This document shows positions 26,894 to 35,896 of a stretch of 64,000 nucleotides of DNA, in pieces (positions within the stretch are counted from its first letter, which is position 1; each line of letters opens with the position of its first letter). This stretch comes from Alphaproteobacteria bacterium. Lineage in GTDB: Bacteria; Pseudomonadota; Alphaproteobacteria; Rhodobacterales; Rhodobacteraceae. The position numbers were made by a program, and so were the translations under genes. Below the pieces are notes generated by a model, which was not told where the DNA came from, searched no databases, and worked only from the letters and a program-made list of their open reading frames with translations. Location: assembly GCA_030427145.1 (NCBI GenBank), contig JAUHWT010000022.1, forward strand, positions 1-64,000, read 5' to 3'.

Positions 26894-27940
26894 ATGCCGG
26901 CTGAAACACGGAAATCCTGGGTTCTGGACAGCAGACCCCAGGGGCGACCCACACTCGGGAACTTCAGGATGGAAGAACAGCCGCTTGAGGAACCCGGGGA
27001 CGGGAAATTTTTGGTGCGAACCATCTGGCTGTCACTCGATCCCTATATGCGCGGCAGGATGAATGAGGGAAAGTCTTACGCACCGCGGGTAGAACTTGGC
27101 GAGGTCATGACGGCGGAGTGCGTCGCGGAGGTCATATCCTCCAAACACCCTGACTATAAAGTTGGAGAAATCGTAAGTGGACAGTTCGGCTGGACCACAC
27201 ATGCGATTTCTGACGGAGAACAGGTGCGCAGGCTTGATCCGGAGGCCGCACCACTGGGGTCTGCGCTGGGCATACTGGGCATGCCGGGCATTACGGCCTG
27301 GACATCACTCAACGTGCTGGCTGAGGCCATGCAAGGGGAAACAATCGTTGTATCAGCCGCTACGGGCGCCGTCGGAACGGTTCTGGGCCAATTGGCAAAG
27401 CTGAAAAAGCTACGGGTGATCGGCGTAGCCGGCGGCAAGGAAAAGTGCGAATGGGCGGTTGAAAACCTGGGATACGATGTCTGCATTGACCATCACATGG
27501 CTGCGGACGAACTCGCGGAGGCCATCCGCGCGGCGGCTCCTAACGGCGTCGACATCTACCATGACAATGTCGGGGGAAAGACCCTCGAGAGCGTTGTTCC
27601 GGCGATGAACGACCACGGTCGAATTGTCGTGTGTGGCGTTATCGCCTGGTACAACGGCGAAGGAATTGCTGATGCGATGCCGCTTCCAAAGGTCTGGAGT
27701 AACATTCTCGTCAAGCGGCTTAAGGTGCAGGGGATGATCGTCTTTGACTATTTCGATCGTTACTCCGAGTTTCTCGAAGAGGTCGCCCCCCTTGTCAAAT
27801 TCGGGCAACTGTCATGGCGTGAAACGGTTGTTGAGGGAATTGAGAACGCGCCCAATGCGTTCCTCGGACTGTTTGATGGGAGGAACTTTGGGAAACTGCT
27901 TGTTCGCGTGGGCCCAGACCCGTCGGAGGCAGGCAACTAG
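26894..27940 (+). CDS. curA: CurA-type NADP-dependent oxidoreductase (zinc-free MDR)
   Basis: A 348-residue medium-chain reductase of the leukotriene-B4 dehydrogenase/CurA group. Markers are WLSLDPYMRGRM near residue 47, LGMPGITAW near 131, the nucleotide motif SAATGAVGTVLGQLAK near 155, and YHDNVGG near 232. It lacks the structural zinc cysteines of alcohol dehydrogenases. It reduces double bonds of enones using NADPH. GGAG lies eight bases before the ATG. Its stop overlaps that of the convergent tsaC within the sequence CTAG. Confidence 0.91.
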   Translation: MPAETRKSWVLDSRPQGRPTLGNFRMEEQPLEEPGDGKFLVRTIWLSLDPYMRGRMNEGKSYAPRVELGEVMTAECVAEVISSKHPDYKVGEIVSGQFGWTTHAISDGEQVRRLDPEAAPLGSALGILGMPGITAWTSLNVLAEAMQGETIVVSAATGAVGTVLGQLAKLKKLRVIGVAGGKEKCEWAVENLGYDVCIDHHMAADELAEAIRAAAPNGVDIYHDNVGGKTLESVVPAMNDHGRIVVCGVIAWYNGEGIADAMPLPKVWSNILVKRLKVQGMIVFDYFDRYSEFLEEVAPLVKFGQLSWRETVVEGIENAPNAFLGLFDGRNFGKLLVRVGPDPSEAGN

Positions 27941-28908
27941 TCTTTGGGAGCGGCGGCCCGTTGCAACCTGTCGTTAATCGCCAGACCAAGGCCGGTTTTC
28001 GGTATTGAGGCGACCGCTATGCTTTTCCCGCCTTCCGTTTTCGCAAGAGCGTCAAGTTCGCGAAGGTGGGAAAACAGGTTGGCTGCGGCCTCCACCATAT
28101 CGCCAGAGACCGACAGGTTCAGGCCTCGATAACCCGTTTGGTCGGGTCCAAACCCCAGCCAAATTTCATCGTCCTGCGGCGCGGATGCATTGATTCGCAT
28201 TCCTGCGTCTGGCGAGTAATGCGAAGTCATCTGGCCCGGCGCGGTTATATCACCCCCCTTGAAACGCTGCATCTCCTGCCCGAGACAGGCGGCGATCGCC
28301 TCCACCGGGAGGCCACCGGGTCGCAGAAGGACGGAAATGTCGCCGTCAAAACCAACGATCGTCGATTCCAGACCGACCTCACACTGCCCTCCGTCGACGA
28401 CAGCGGCGATGCGGTGACGCAGCCCATCCAGCACGTGGTCTGCCGAGGTTGCACTCACCCGCCCTGACGGGTTAGCGGACGGAGCGGCCAAGGGGCCACC
28501 GAAGGCATTCAGAAGTTCCTGAGCGAGAGGGTGGGCTGGAATGCGAACGGCCACCGTGTCCAGACCGGCTGTAACCAGATCCGAAAGTCCCGTATCCGGC
28601 TTTCGCGGAAGCACAAGCGTCAGTGGCCCCGGCCAAAATGCCTGGGCCAAATCGCGGGCACTATCGGAAAATGACGCAATCGTTTCCGCGATTTCGAGGT
28701 TGGCCACATGGGCGATCAGCGGATTAAAGGAAGGGCGGTTTTTCGCCTCAAATATTCCAGCCACGGCGCGATCGTTGCAGGCGTCCGCGCCAAGGCCGTA
28801 AACCGTCTCCGTAGGGAAGGCCACGGGATCACCGGATTTCAACAGCGATACGGCCGCCCTGATCCCGCGCGGACCATCGGATAGTTTCACCGTATTGTAA
28901 TCCACCAT
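27937..28908 (-). CDS. tsaC: Threonylcarbamoyl-AMP synthase TsaC/Sua5
   Basis: A 323-residue enzyme making threonylcarbamoyl-AMP from Thr, bicarbonate and ATP for the t6A37 modification of tRNA. The YrdC domain (residues 10-200) has FPTETVYGLGADA, KNRPSFNPL, WPGPLTL, and APSANPSGRVS. The C-terminal Sua5 domain (about 215-315) follows SHYSPD, so this is the long Sua5 form. It is divergent from the acyl-CoA dehydrogenase and convergent on curA with a four-base overlap. Confidence 0.95.
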   Translation of the reverse strand: MVDYNTVKLSDGPRGIRAAVSLLKSGDPVAFPTETVYGLGADACNDRAVAGIFEAKNRPSFNPLIAHVANLEIAETIASFSDSARDLAQAFWPGPLTLVLPRKPDTGLSDLVTAGLDTVAVRIPAHPLAQELLNAFGGPLAAPSANPSGRVSATSADHVLDGLRHRIAAVVDGGQCEVGLESTIVGFDGDISVLLRPGGLPVEAIAACLGQEMQRFKGGDITAPGQMTSHYSPDAGMRINASAPQDDEIWLGFGPDQTGYRGLNLSVSGDMVEAAANLFSHLRELDALAKTEGGKSIAVASIPKTGLGLAINDRLQRAAAPKD

Positions 28909-29060
28909 TTTGTGTCCCGGTCCTGTTCAGGTTTACGCCGCGTTTAACTTGCCGCAGCAGGAACTGCACCCTAAAGTCCCGTTCCGGCGATTGACTACAG
29001 TCAAACCCGCAAAACTGGAAGCGGCATGTTGCCACAAACGTCAGCCCAGTGAGGAAACCC

Positions 29061-30743
29061 ATGACCTATCGTGCTCCGACAACTGAAATTCGGTTTTTGC
29101 TGGATCACGTGCTCGACGCCGGGAAGCTCCCGGAAACAGACCGTTTTGCGGAAACCACGCCAGATCTCGTCGATGCCATTCTCAGTGAAGCCGCGAAGCT
29201 TTGCGAAGGTGTGCTGGATCCGTGCAGGCGCGCCGGTGATTTGTCTCCGGCCGAACTGACAAACGGTGTGGTGCAAACCTCGCCCGGGTTTGCGGAAGCT
29301 TTCGCCGCGATTGCTGAAGGGGGCTGGTCAGGGATTTCGGCGGACCCGGAATATGGTGGCATGGGGCTGCCAATTACCGTGACATCATGCGTCAACGAAA
29401 TGATGTCCTCGGCCAACCTCGCGCTTTCCCTCTGCCCATTGCTCACCCAAGGGCAGATTGAGGCCCTGGAACATCATGCCAACGACGAGATCAAAGCGAT
29501 CTATCTGCCCAAACTGATTTCAGGCCAATGGACAGGCACCATGAACCTGACCGAACCTCAGGCCGGATCAGATGTCGGAGCGCTGCGCACAAAGGCAGAA
29601 CCGGATGACGATGGCTCGTACCGGATAACGGGTCAGAAAATTTACATCACCTGGGGCGACCACGACATGGCCGAGAACATCAGCCATCTGGTCCTTGCGC
29701 GCCTGCCGGATGGAAAACCTGGTCCGAAAGGAATTTCGCTGTTTGTGGTTCCCAAGTTCATACCTGACGAGGATGGAAAACCGGGGGTCGCCAATACCGT
29801 GCGCACGGTTTCCCTTGAGGAAAAGATGGGGATCCACGGCAGCCCAACCGCGGTGTTGAGCTTTGAGGATGCGAAGGGATGGATGGTGGGCGAGCCGCAT
29901 CAGGGCATGGCGGCCATGTTCACAATGATGAATAACGCACGTCTTGGCGTAGGCATGCAGGGCGTGGCTCAGGCCGAGGCCGCGATGCAGGCCGCGGTTG
30001 CGTATGCCAGAGATCGGGTTCAGGGCAGACCGCTTCAGGGTGACGAGAAAACCATCATAGGCCATGCGGATGTACGGCGGATGCTGGCCCGAATGGCCGC
30101 ATTAACCGCGACCGCACGTGCCATCGGCCTCGACTGCGCCGTTTCCATCGACATGGCGACCGCTACCGGCGATCCGGACTGGAAAGCCAGAGCCGCATTT
30201 CTGACGCCGATCGCCAAGGCATTCGGCACGGATACAGGGTGCGAGGTGGCTGATCTCGGAGTGCAGGTTCACGGCGGCATGGGCTACATAGAGGAAACCG
30301 GTGCCGCTCAGTACCTGCGTGACGCCCGGATCACCCCCATTTACGAAGGCACCAACGGTATCCAGGCGATGGATATGGTAGGGCGCAAGTTGATGGATGG
30401 CGGGAAAGCGGCCATGGCTCTGCTTGGCGAAGTTCAGCGTACGGCGGCGGATGCCTGTGAGGCGGGTCAGCAGTTGAAAATGGCGGCGAACATGCTGAGC
30501 GAAACAACGGAATGGATGGTCGCGAGCGAAGCCAATCAACGGTTTGCGGGTGCCGTCCCCTATCTGAGGGCTTTCGCTTTGGTCCTCGGGGGGCATTACC
30601 TTTTGAAAGCCGTCGCGGCTGACGAAAGTCGTCTACCGCTCGCCCGCTACCACGTGGCGCAACTCCTGCCGGAAGTGACCGGTCTTTGCGCACAGGCGAG
30701 AGGTGGAACCGACCTGCTTTACGCACTGGACTTTCCAGCCTGA
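29061..30743 (+). CDS. Acyl-CoA dehydrogenase family protein
   Basis: A 560-residue flavoprotein, longer than the classic 380-residue enzymes, with an N-terminal extension and a C-terminal extra domain. Core motifs are MNLTEPQAGSDVGALRT, KIYITWGDHD, HGSPTAVLSFEDA, VHGGMGYIEE and the catalytic-loop region YEGTNGIQAMD. It oxidises acyl-CoA thioesters to enoyl-CoA. GAGGA six bases before ATG 29061 sets the start. The stop overlaps the ATG of the following MBL gene by one base, implying one operon. Confidence 0.92.
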   Translation: MTYRAPTTEIRFLLDHVLDAGKLPETDRFAETTPDLVDAILSEAAKLCEGVLDPCRRAGDLSPAELTNGVVQTSPGFAEAFAAIAEGGWSGISADPEYGGMGLPITVTSCVNEMMSSANLALSLCPLLTQGQIEALEHHANDEIKAIYLPKLISGQWTGTMNLTEPQAGSDVGALRTKAEPDDDGSYRITGQKIYITWGDHDMAENISHLVLARLPDGKPGPKGISLFVVPKFIPDEDGKPGVANTVRTVSLEEKMGIHGSPTAVLSFEDAKGWMVGEPHQGMAAMFTMMNNARLGVGMQGVAQAEAAMQAAVAYARDRVQGRPLQGDEKTIIGHADVRRMLARMAALTATARAIGLDCAVSIDMATATGDPDWKARAAFLTPIAKAFGTDTGCEVADLGVQVHGGMGYIEETGAAQYLRDARITPIYEGTNGIQAMDMVGRKLMDGGKAAMALLGEVQRTAADACEAGQQLKMAANMLSETTEWMVASEANQRFAGAVPYLRAFALVLGGHYLLKAVAADESRLPLARYHVAQLLPEVTGLCAQARGGTDLLYALDFPA

Positions 30744-31789
30744 TGGACCGTCCTGTAGAGGTTGTTGATTACCCATTCACGTCGCCACCGGCCAGCGGTG
30801 AAGCGGTCGAGATTCAGGATGGTCTGTTATGGATGCGTGTTGGACTTCCCATGCGTCCGAGCCATTTGAACATTTATGCGTTTGACGAGGGCGACAGCTG
30901 GACCATCGTTGACACTGGAATGAATGTCAAAAGCGTGCGCGCCGAATGGCAGGCGCTCCTTGTTGGTCCACTTGCTGCCAAACCGGTCGGTCGCGTTATC
31001 CTGACGCATTATCACCCCGACCATGTGGGCCTCGTTGGGTGGTTTCAGAAGGAACACGGCGCGGAACTATGGTGCACCCAGGCGACGTGGCTCTTCGCCC
31101 GAATGCTAACCCTTGATGTGCAGACCGAATATACGAAGGAAACAATCGCGTTCTGGAAGGCCGCCGGGATGGACGAGGACATTCTCGCGGAGCGGCAGTC
31201 GTCCAAGCCTTTCTGCTTTGCGGATGTGGTTTATCCAATGCCCCTTGGGTACCGCAGGATTTATGACAGCGAAACTGTCAGCATAGGCGACAAACAGTGG
31301 ACGGTACGGATGGGCCAGGGACATGCCCCGGACCAGGCGACGTTTTGGGGCGTGGACCATGACCTTGTTCTGGCGGCAGACCAGGTACTCCCGAGAATCA
31401 CACCCAACCTTGGAGTATACGCCACCGAGCCGGAGGCGGATTCTGTAGGTGCGTGGATTAAATCATGTAAGCATCTGCGCGAATTTGCCCGTGCCAATCA
31501 ACTGGCACTGCCCGGACATCAAATGCCCTTCACGGGGCTGGACGCACGGCTTGATCAACTGGTGGTAATACAGACCGACGCGCTGGAAGAACTGTTGGAG
31601 TATCTGGCCGAACCGAGACGGGCTTCGGACTGTTTCGACGTACTTTACGGACGCCGGATAGGCAAAAGTGAGTACGGACTGGCGCTTGTAGAAGCGGTGG
31701 GACACCTAAACCACCTCCACCAGACAGGACGCGTAACCCGTTCGAAAAACGAAGACGGTGCGTGGCTTTGGAAAGCGGTCGGCGACTGA
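30743..31789 (+). CDS. MBL-fold metallo-hydrolase
   Basis: A 348-residue metallo-beta-lactamase-fold protein. The metal motif THYHPDHVG lies near residue 89, with further ligands in GHAPDQ, AADQVL and LPGHQMP, and a C-terminal winged-helix-like region (LVEAVGHLNHL) like that of LACTB2-type hydrolases. The substrate is unknown; pairing with an acyl-CoA dehydrogenase suggests thioester hydrolysis. TGATG coupling sets the start at 30743. Confidence 0.88.
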   Translation: MDRPVEVVDYPFTSPPASGEAVEIQDGLLWMRVGLPMRPSHLNIYAFDEGDSWTIVDTGMNVKSVRAEWQALLVGPLAAKPVGRVILTHYHPDHVGLVGWFQKEHGAELWCTQATWLFARMLTLDVQTEYTKETIAFWKAAGMDEDILAERQSSKPFCFADVVYPMPLGYRRIYDSETVSIGDKQWTVRMGQGHAPDQATFWGVDHDLVLAADQVLPRITPNLGVYATEPEADSVGAWIKSCKHLREFARANQLALPGHQMPFTGLDARLDQLVVIQTDALEELLEYLAEPRRASDCFDVLYGRRIGKSEYGLALVEAVGHLNHLHQTGRVTRSKNEDGAWLWKAVGD

Positions 31790-31794
31790 CCGGT

Positions 31795-32499
31795 TTAGCC
31801 ATACCCAAAATGCTTCATCAGCCTGCCGGCTTTACCCTCTGAGAACATGGAAGCTTCCGAAGGCGAAAGCAGTTCGCGCCATTGACCGCGGCCGTCGAAA
31901 ATCGGTTGGTTGATTTGCCAGTTTCGGCGGTTGCGGTGTTCCTCACCTTTCTCGCCGGTGCCTTTTTTCAATTGGTCCACCCCAAACCAAAGACGTTCGG
32001 TCTTATGGAACTCCAGCATTTCCTGCGCCCAGGAAATACTGGCAAACTTGCATATGGCCTGTAAATTCTGTTCCGGGTTCGCGACGAGATCCTCATACCG
32101 TTGCACGTGGACGTCAGGAGATCCGATGTGACGCAAGAGCGCGCTGTTTTCATGAACCCAACGCTCCAAACCATCCTCAACCGTGCCACTTCGACGAACG
32201 AGGGAAGCGGCTACATCGCGACCATCCCGAACCATGACAACGAACCGCGCACCCGGGACGACCGAACGAATTCGTTTGATACGCAGGAGATGCCGCGGAG
32301 TTTTCTCGGCAAAGTGCGTCTTCCCGGAAGCCTTTGCCTCTTCAACGAGCGCTTTCCAGGTGCTTTCTTCGGCATCACGCCGCATGAAAGCCCTCGTTTC
32401 TCTTAAGGGAATGAAAACGTCCGGGTGGCTGGCAAACATGTTCGCTACCAGCGAAGTACCGCTGTGCCCGCAACCGCAGATAAACGTGTAGGTTTTCAT
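31795..32499 (-). CDS. Sulfotransferase family protein
   Basis: A 234-residue protein with the 5' PAPS-binding loop CGCGHSGTSLVANM (residues 9-22) and the 3'-phosphate strand VVMVRDGRDVAASL (about 87-100), which together define the fold. RYEDLVANPE is also typical. It would transfer sulfate from PAPS to a carbohydrate or other acceptor that cannot be named. It has no polysaccharide genes nearby. Confidence 0.87.
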   Translation of the reverse strand: MKTYTFICGCGHSGTSLVANMFASHPDVFIPLRETRAFMRRDAEESTWKALVEEAKASGKTHFAEKTPRHLLRIKRIRSVVPGARFVVMVRDGRDVAASLVRRSGTVEDGLERWVHENSALLRHIGSPDVHVQRYEDLVANPEQNLQAICKFASISWAQEMLEFHKTERLWFGVDQLKKGTGEKGEEHRNRRNWQINQPIFDGRGQWRELLSPSEASMFSEGKAGRLMKHFGYG

Positions 32500-32658
32500 T
32501 CGCCTGCCCTGACTGTTCAGTTCCGGGTAGACGTAGGCGCAACCATGATGTCAACCTGAATAGGCGATGAAATTTTTCGACTGACAGCGGACGGAGCTTC
32601 GATTAAACAGCTTTCGAGCGCGATGCGCAGTTAACGACACTGTTTCAGGAGTTTGACC

Positions 32659-32793
32659 ATGGCCGAACACAAGCATGGCGAAATGGATATCAGCGTACAG
32701 GAAAAGACCTTCGAGGGGTTCATCAAGTTCTTTACCTATCTTTTCGGAAGCGCGATTGCGGTTCTCATCTTTCTCGCGATCTTCAACTCCTGA
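32659..32793 (+). CDS. aa3-type cytochrome c oxidase subunit IV
   Basis: A 44-residue single-helix protein. It starts MAEHKHGEMDISVQEKTFEG and has one membrane span (FFTYLFGSAIAVLIFLAIF), matching the bacterial aa3 subunit IV family in length, N-terminal HGEMD motif and topology. AGGAG lies eight bases before the ATG. In Paracoccus the homologue packs against the oxidase and is dispensable for activity. The other oxidase genes are not in this window, so it is an unlinked subunit. Confidence 0.93.
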   Translation: MAEHKHGEMDISVQEKTFEGFIKFFTYLFGSAIAVLIFLAIFNS

Positions 32794-32832
32794 TCCGACC
32801 GGTCAAACCAATTCACCCCGGAGCATTTAGAC

Positions 32833-33426
32833 GTGAGGTTGTTTCTGGTCCTTACGGTTTTTACACTATCCGGGTGTGAATTTTATCGAGAAGCCTCGCC
32901 CGAGGACATTTCGCGTGCTGTCTATTCAAGCGCCGAACCGGCTTCGATCACACTGATCTCCATGGTGAAGAACCGGGACGACCGGTCGGCCCATTCGGCG
33001 CTTTTGATAAATGGATCACAGCAGGTCCTGTATGATCCGGCCGGAACTTTCCAGCATCCCGACCTGCCCCGCAGCGGTGATATCCACTATGGAGTGACAC
33101 CGCGTTTCCTCGACTACTACGAGAAATATCACGCGCGGTTTTCCCATTACGTGCAGTCTCAAACGGTTGAGGTCGATCAGGCTACGGCGAACCGAATACT
33201 CGCGAACGCGCAGGCCAAAGGAAAATCACCGAAGATGTTTTGCGCCGTGGCAGTGGCGGACGTAATCAATTCCGAAGACCCCTTTCGCGGGGTGAATGTC
33301 ACAATGTTCCCGGAAGGTTTGAGACGTGACTTCGCGGAGATCCCCGGAGTTCAGGACAGTTTCGTCTACGAATACGACGAGGGGCAAAACCGCGCCTGGG
33401 AGACTGAGACCGCCGCAGTCAACTGA
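32833..33426 (+). CDS. Putative lipoprotein with a possible permuted papain-like fold
   Basis: A 197-residue protein with a lipoprotein signal: a short hydrophobic run then LSGC, lipidated Cys at 15. GTG start at 32833. The mature part has AHSALLING followed by VLYDPAGTF, and much later FCAVAVADVI. The order His then Cys is that of circularly permuted NlpC/P60 or YiiX-type papain folds, which would make it a periplasmic cysteine hydrolase. I do not recognise a named family; the fold is an inference. Confidence 0.7.
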   Translation: MRLFLVLTVFTLSGCEFYREASPEDISRAVYSSAEPASITLISMVKNRDDRSAHSALLINGSQQVLYDPAGTFQHPDLPRSGDIHYGVTPRFLDYYEKYHARFSHYVQSQTVEVDQATANRILANAQAKGKSPKMFCAVAVADVINSEDPFRGVNVTMFPEGLRRDFAEIPGVQDSFVYEYDEGQNRAWETETAAVN

Positions 33427-34138
33427 GCGGACACAGCCCAGCGAGGCTTTTCATGTGCCAGGCCAGTACCGCGTTGCTGGAAAGGACGGGTTTGCCCAGC
33501 GCCTGCTCCAGCCGTGGAATTACATCGAGCGTCTGGAGATTGGTGCATGAAAGGAAAATGGCATCGGTTTCCGGGCCGCGATCAAGAGCCATTGCGGCTT
33601 CAACGATGGACCTGTCGGTGATGCGGGCGACCACACCCTCAACTCCGATATTGAACGAGCCGAATACCGGGGTCTCAATACCCTCATCCGCGAGAACCCG
33701 ACGCAAATGTTCGCTGACCGGTTCCACATAGGGAGACAGGATGGAAAGACTTTTGATTTCCTGCGTTCGGCAGGCGGCAACAAGCGCGCTCAACGGATTT
33801 GTCACGTGACGGGTTTCGCAGCCGGCCCGCACAAGTTCGGCCACACGGTCCGCTCCAATTACCGCTGACCCTGAGGTACAACCATAGCCGACCACATCAA
33901 ACCGCACTCCGCTCGGGAACAGTTTGACAGCGGAAGCCATGTGGTTCTTCATTGAGGCCAACGCGGCTTCGGTGACCTCGTCTTCGCTGTGAACACGACT
34001 AACAAGGAGCGCGGATTGTTCAGGAGGTAACAACCTGCGAAAATCGTGCTCTATGGTTTCATCCGAACGCAAAACCACGAGCCCGAGGCGATGCGCACCA
34101 CCGGCGGTTGGGCCCTCCTCAAACCGAAATGCGTCCAA
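33419..34138 (-). CDS. Asp/Glu racemase superfamily protein (maleate isomerase-like)
   Basis: A 239-residue protein with the two-cysteine active site of the superfamily: GYGCTSGSAVIG near residue 87 and FLSCTNLQTLD near 197. The spacing and TSGSA form fit the maleate cis-trans isomerase/arylmalonate decarboxylase branch, in which the two cysteines act on a small dicarboxylate. The substrate is unknown. Its end overlaps the lipoprotein gene by eight bases in convergent orientation. Confidence 0.85.
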   Translation of the reverse strand: MDAFRFEEGPTAGGAHRLGLVVLRSDETIEHDFRRLLPPEQSALLVSRVHSEDEVTEAALASMKNHMASAVKLFPSGVRFDVVGYGCTSGSAVIGADRVAELVRAGCETRHVTNPLSALVAACRTQEIKSLSILSPYVEPVSEHLRRVLADEGIETPVFGSFNIGVEGVVARITDRSIVEAAMALDRGPETDAIFLSCTNLQTLDVIPRLEQALGKPVLSSNAVLAWHMKSLAGLCPLS

Positions 34139-34148
34139 ACGCCTGCCC

Positions 34149-34646
34149 CTACTGCCACCACCTGAACCCGATCCGGCGACGCATCCATCCGCCGAGACTG
34201 AAATGGTCGCGCGGGATCAGAAGTATCAAGGCAGTGAACGCCACAAGCACGGCCAGGTCAATCACCTGATTTCGGTTTATGGGAAACCCGTTGTCGTTCA
34301 GCGCAAACGGATCGAGAAACCCTTCCCAACGTCGCGTTACAGTGAAGAAATGCATCAACGCGAGGCCCACGTAACTGAAGTAGCGCAGAAAACCGACAGC
34401 AACCAGGAAACAGAGGGCAATTTGAAACGTGCCGGTAGCATAAATCTGCGCGAAGGAGAGTTCGACATCATCAAAACGCCTGGCCAGACCCTGATACTGT
34501 CCCGGCGTTATTATCTTATGCGCGGCCCAGAGAAAAATGAACCACGCGAGGCCGATACGCATGATCAGGGTCGCCAGGCCATCGATCCTGTCCTGAAGCC
34601 CCAGCGGCTTTGCGATAACCAGCACTTTTCCCATAGTCTTACCCAT
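34149..34646 (-). CDS. DoxX-like small membrane protein
   Basis: A 165-residue protein with four predicted helices: around LIMRIGLAWFIFLWAAHKI, IYATGTFQIALCFLVAVGFL, YFSYVGLALMHFF and VIDLAVLVAFTALILLI. The organisation resembles DoxX/DUF families, but I cannot assign one. AGGTGG seven bases before ATG 34646 sets the start; the frame is open further upstream. It lies ten bases upstream of the isomerase gene on the same strand, so both are probably co-transcribed. Confidence 0.75.
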   Translation of the reverse strand: MGKTMGKVLVIAKPLGLQDRIDGLATLIMRIGLAWFIFLWAAHKIITPGQYQGLARRFDDVELSFAQIYATGTFQIALCFLVAVGFLRYFSYVGLALMHFFTVTRRWEGFLDPFALNDNGFPINRNQVIDLAVLVAFTALILLIPRDHFSLGGWMRRRIGFRWWQ

Positions 34647-34712
34647 TGTGTGTCCACCTGTTTCTTCACTACGGGCGAAAACCGGGTTTGTTACCGTTCG
34701 TGCTAATGTCAA

Positions 34713-34745
34713 AGAAAAACCGCGCGGCCCCGATGGGTCGCACGG
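34713..34745 (-). terminator. Intrinsic terminator of rpsU
   Basis: On the minus strand an 11-bp stem (one G-U pair, one mismatch), CCGTGCGACCC with GGGCCGCGCGG, encloses the loop ATCG and is followed by TTTTTCTT. It lies about 70 nt past the rpsU stop. This is the clearest Rho-independent terminator in the window. Confidence 0.8.
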
Positions 34746-34814
34746 TTTCTTAGTCGGATGACTCCGTTGTCGGTGCGACCATGTCAGCCGCTGCGTGACC
34801 TCGCGGTCAGATCG

Positions 34815-35021
34815 TCAGAGCAAACCTTCGCGCTGCATTTTCTTGCGAGCGAGCTTACGGGCACGACGTACGGCCTCTGCTTTTTCACGGGCTTTCTTGA
34901 CGGACGGTTTTTCGAAATGCTGCCGAAGCTTCATTTCGCGGAACACGCCCTCACGCTGGAGCTTCTTCTTGAGAGCCCGGAGCGCCTGATCGACGTTGTT
35001 GTCACGAACCATTACCTGCAC
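34815..35021 (-). CDS. rpsU: 30S ribosomal protein S21
   Basis: A 68-residue, highly basic protein with the family signature [21 protein letters not shown] and a C-terminal RKLARKK-rich tail. It binds the 16S platform and assists initiation. The start is GTG 35021 (reading MQVMVRDN), with AGGTGG nine bases upstream; an ATG three codons in has poor spacing. It is monocistronic between its own promoter and a strong terminator. Confidence 0.97.
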   Translation of the reverse strand: MQVMVRDNNVDQALRALKKKLQREGVFREMKLRQHFEKPSVKKAREKAEAVRRARKLARKKMQREGLL

Positions 35022-35054
35022 GGATGTTCACCACCTTTCCGTTGTTAAGAGTGT

Positions 35055-35083
35055 TTCGATTTCTCGATGGAATGGCCTATATA
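35055..35083 (+). promoter_or_regulatory. Putative coq9 promoter sharing its -10 with rpsU
   Basis: TTCGAT (35055-35060), 17 bp, then TATATA (35078-35083) on the plus strand. The -35 is weak. Because the -10 octamer TATATATA is self-complementary, RNA polymerase could engage it in either direction but not both at once. Confidence 0.4.
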
Positions 35084-35106
35084 TAGAAACAGACCGTGTC
35101 TGTCCA
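35078..35106 (-). promoter_or_regulatory. rpsU promoter
   Basis: On the minus strand TGGACA (35101-35106), a 17-bp spacer, and TATATA (35078-35083) form a good sigma-70 promoter. The start would be near 35071, leaving a 50-nt leader. The -10 lies in the palindrome CTATATATAG, shared with the divergent coq9 promoter. Confidence 0.6.
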
Positions 35107-35144
35107 CATCCAAGGTCAGAGACCAACCGCAGGAGTGACAAAAA

Positions 35145-35864
35145 TTGTCCGATACCGACACTTTGCCGCCACAGACGGATCAGTCCATCAAGGATTCGCT
35201 GGTCGAAGCAGCCCTTCTTCATGTCGTTTTCGACGGCTGGAGCCAGGATACACTGAACGCGGCCGCCGAGGATATTGGTGTCGCGCCGTCCACTGCCAGA
35301 GCGTTATTCCCCAGAGGCGGTGTTGACCTTGCGCTCGCTTTTCACCGATCCCGCGACGCAATACTCGCTAAGGAACTGGCGCAGCATGATGTAAGTGGCA
35401 TGCGATACAGTGAACGTGTCGCTCATGCCGTATTTCGCAGGCTTGAGATCGTGGCGGATGCCCGCGAGGAGGTGCGCCGTGCATCATCCCTGTTTGCCCT
35501 GCCCCAATATCTGGGCGATGGCGCAAAAGCTGTTTGGGAAACCTCGGATACCATCTGGAACGGGCTCGGAGACACATCCACGGACCACAACTGGTACACA
35601 AAGCGTGCGACTTTATCGGCGGTGTATTCTTCCTGCGTTCTCTACTGGCTGGGCGACGACAGTGAAGGCTTCGATGCTACCCGTGCCTTTGTGGACCGTC
35701 GGATCGATGACGTCATGCGAATCGAAAAAGTGAAGGCAAAAGTCAGGGAGAACCCTTTGGGAGCCGCCCTGATGAAAGGCCCGAATCGTATTCTTGACCG
35801 CATTCAGCGCCCTGGTGATACTGCCCGCTCCAGGTTGCCTGGCTGGATCAGAAATGACACCTGA
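35145..35864 (+). CDS. coq9: COQ9 family ubiquinone biosynthesis protein
   Basis: A 239-residue protein with a TetR-like fold. It contains LVEAALLHVVFDGWSQDTLNAAAEDIGV near the N-terminus and the conserved C-terminal WYTKRATLSAVYSSCVLYWLGD with the lipid-binding helix. COQ9 binds isoprenoid lipids and presents quinone intermediates to COQ7. The start is TTG 35145, with GGAG about eight bases upstream. It is followed by ilvE on the same strand and divergent from rpsU. Confidence 0.92.
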   Translation: MSDTDTLPPQTDQSIKDSLVEAALLHVVFDGWSQDTLNAAAEDIGVAPSTARALFPRGGVDLALAFHRSRDAILAKELAQHDVSGMRYSERVAHAVFRRLEIVADAREEVRRASSLFALPQYLGDGAKAVWETSDTIWNGLGDTSTDHNWYTKRATLSAVYSSCVLYWLGDDSEGFDATRAFVDRRIDDVMRIEKVKAKVRENPLGAALMKGPNRILDRIQRPGDTARSRLPGWIRNDT

Positions 35865-35896
35865 TCCCAAATCAAACCGGACTTGAGGAGACGGGA

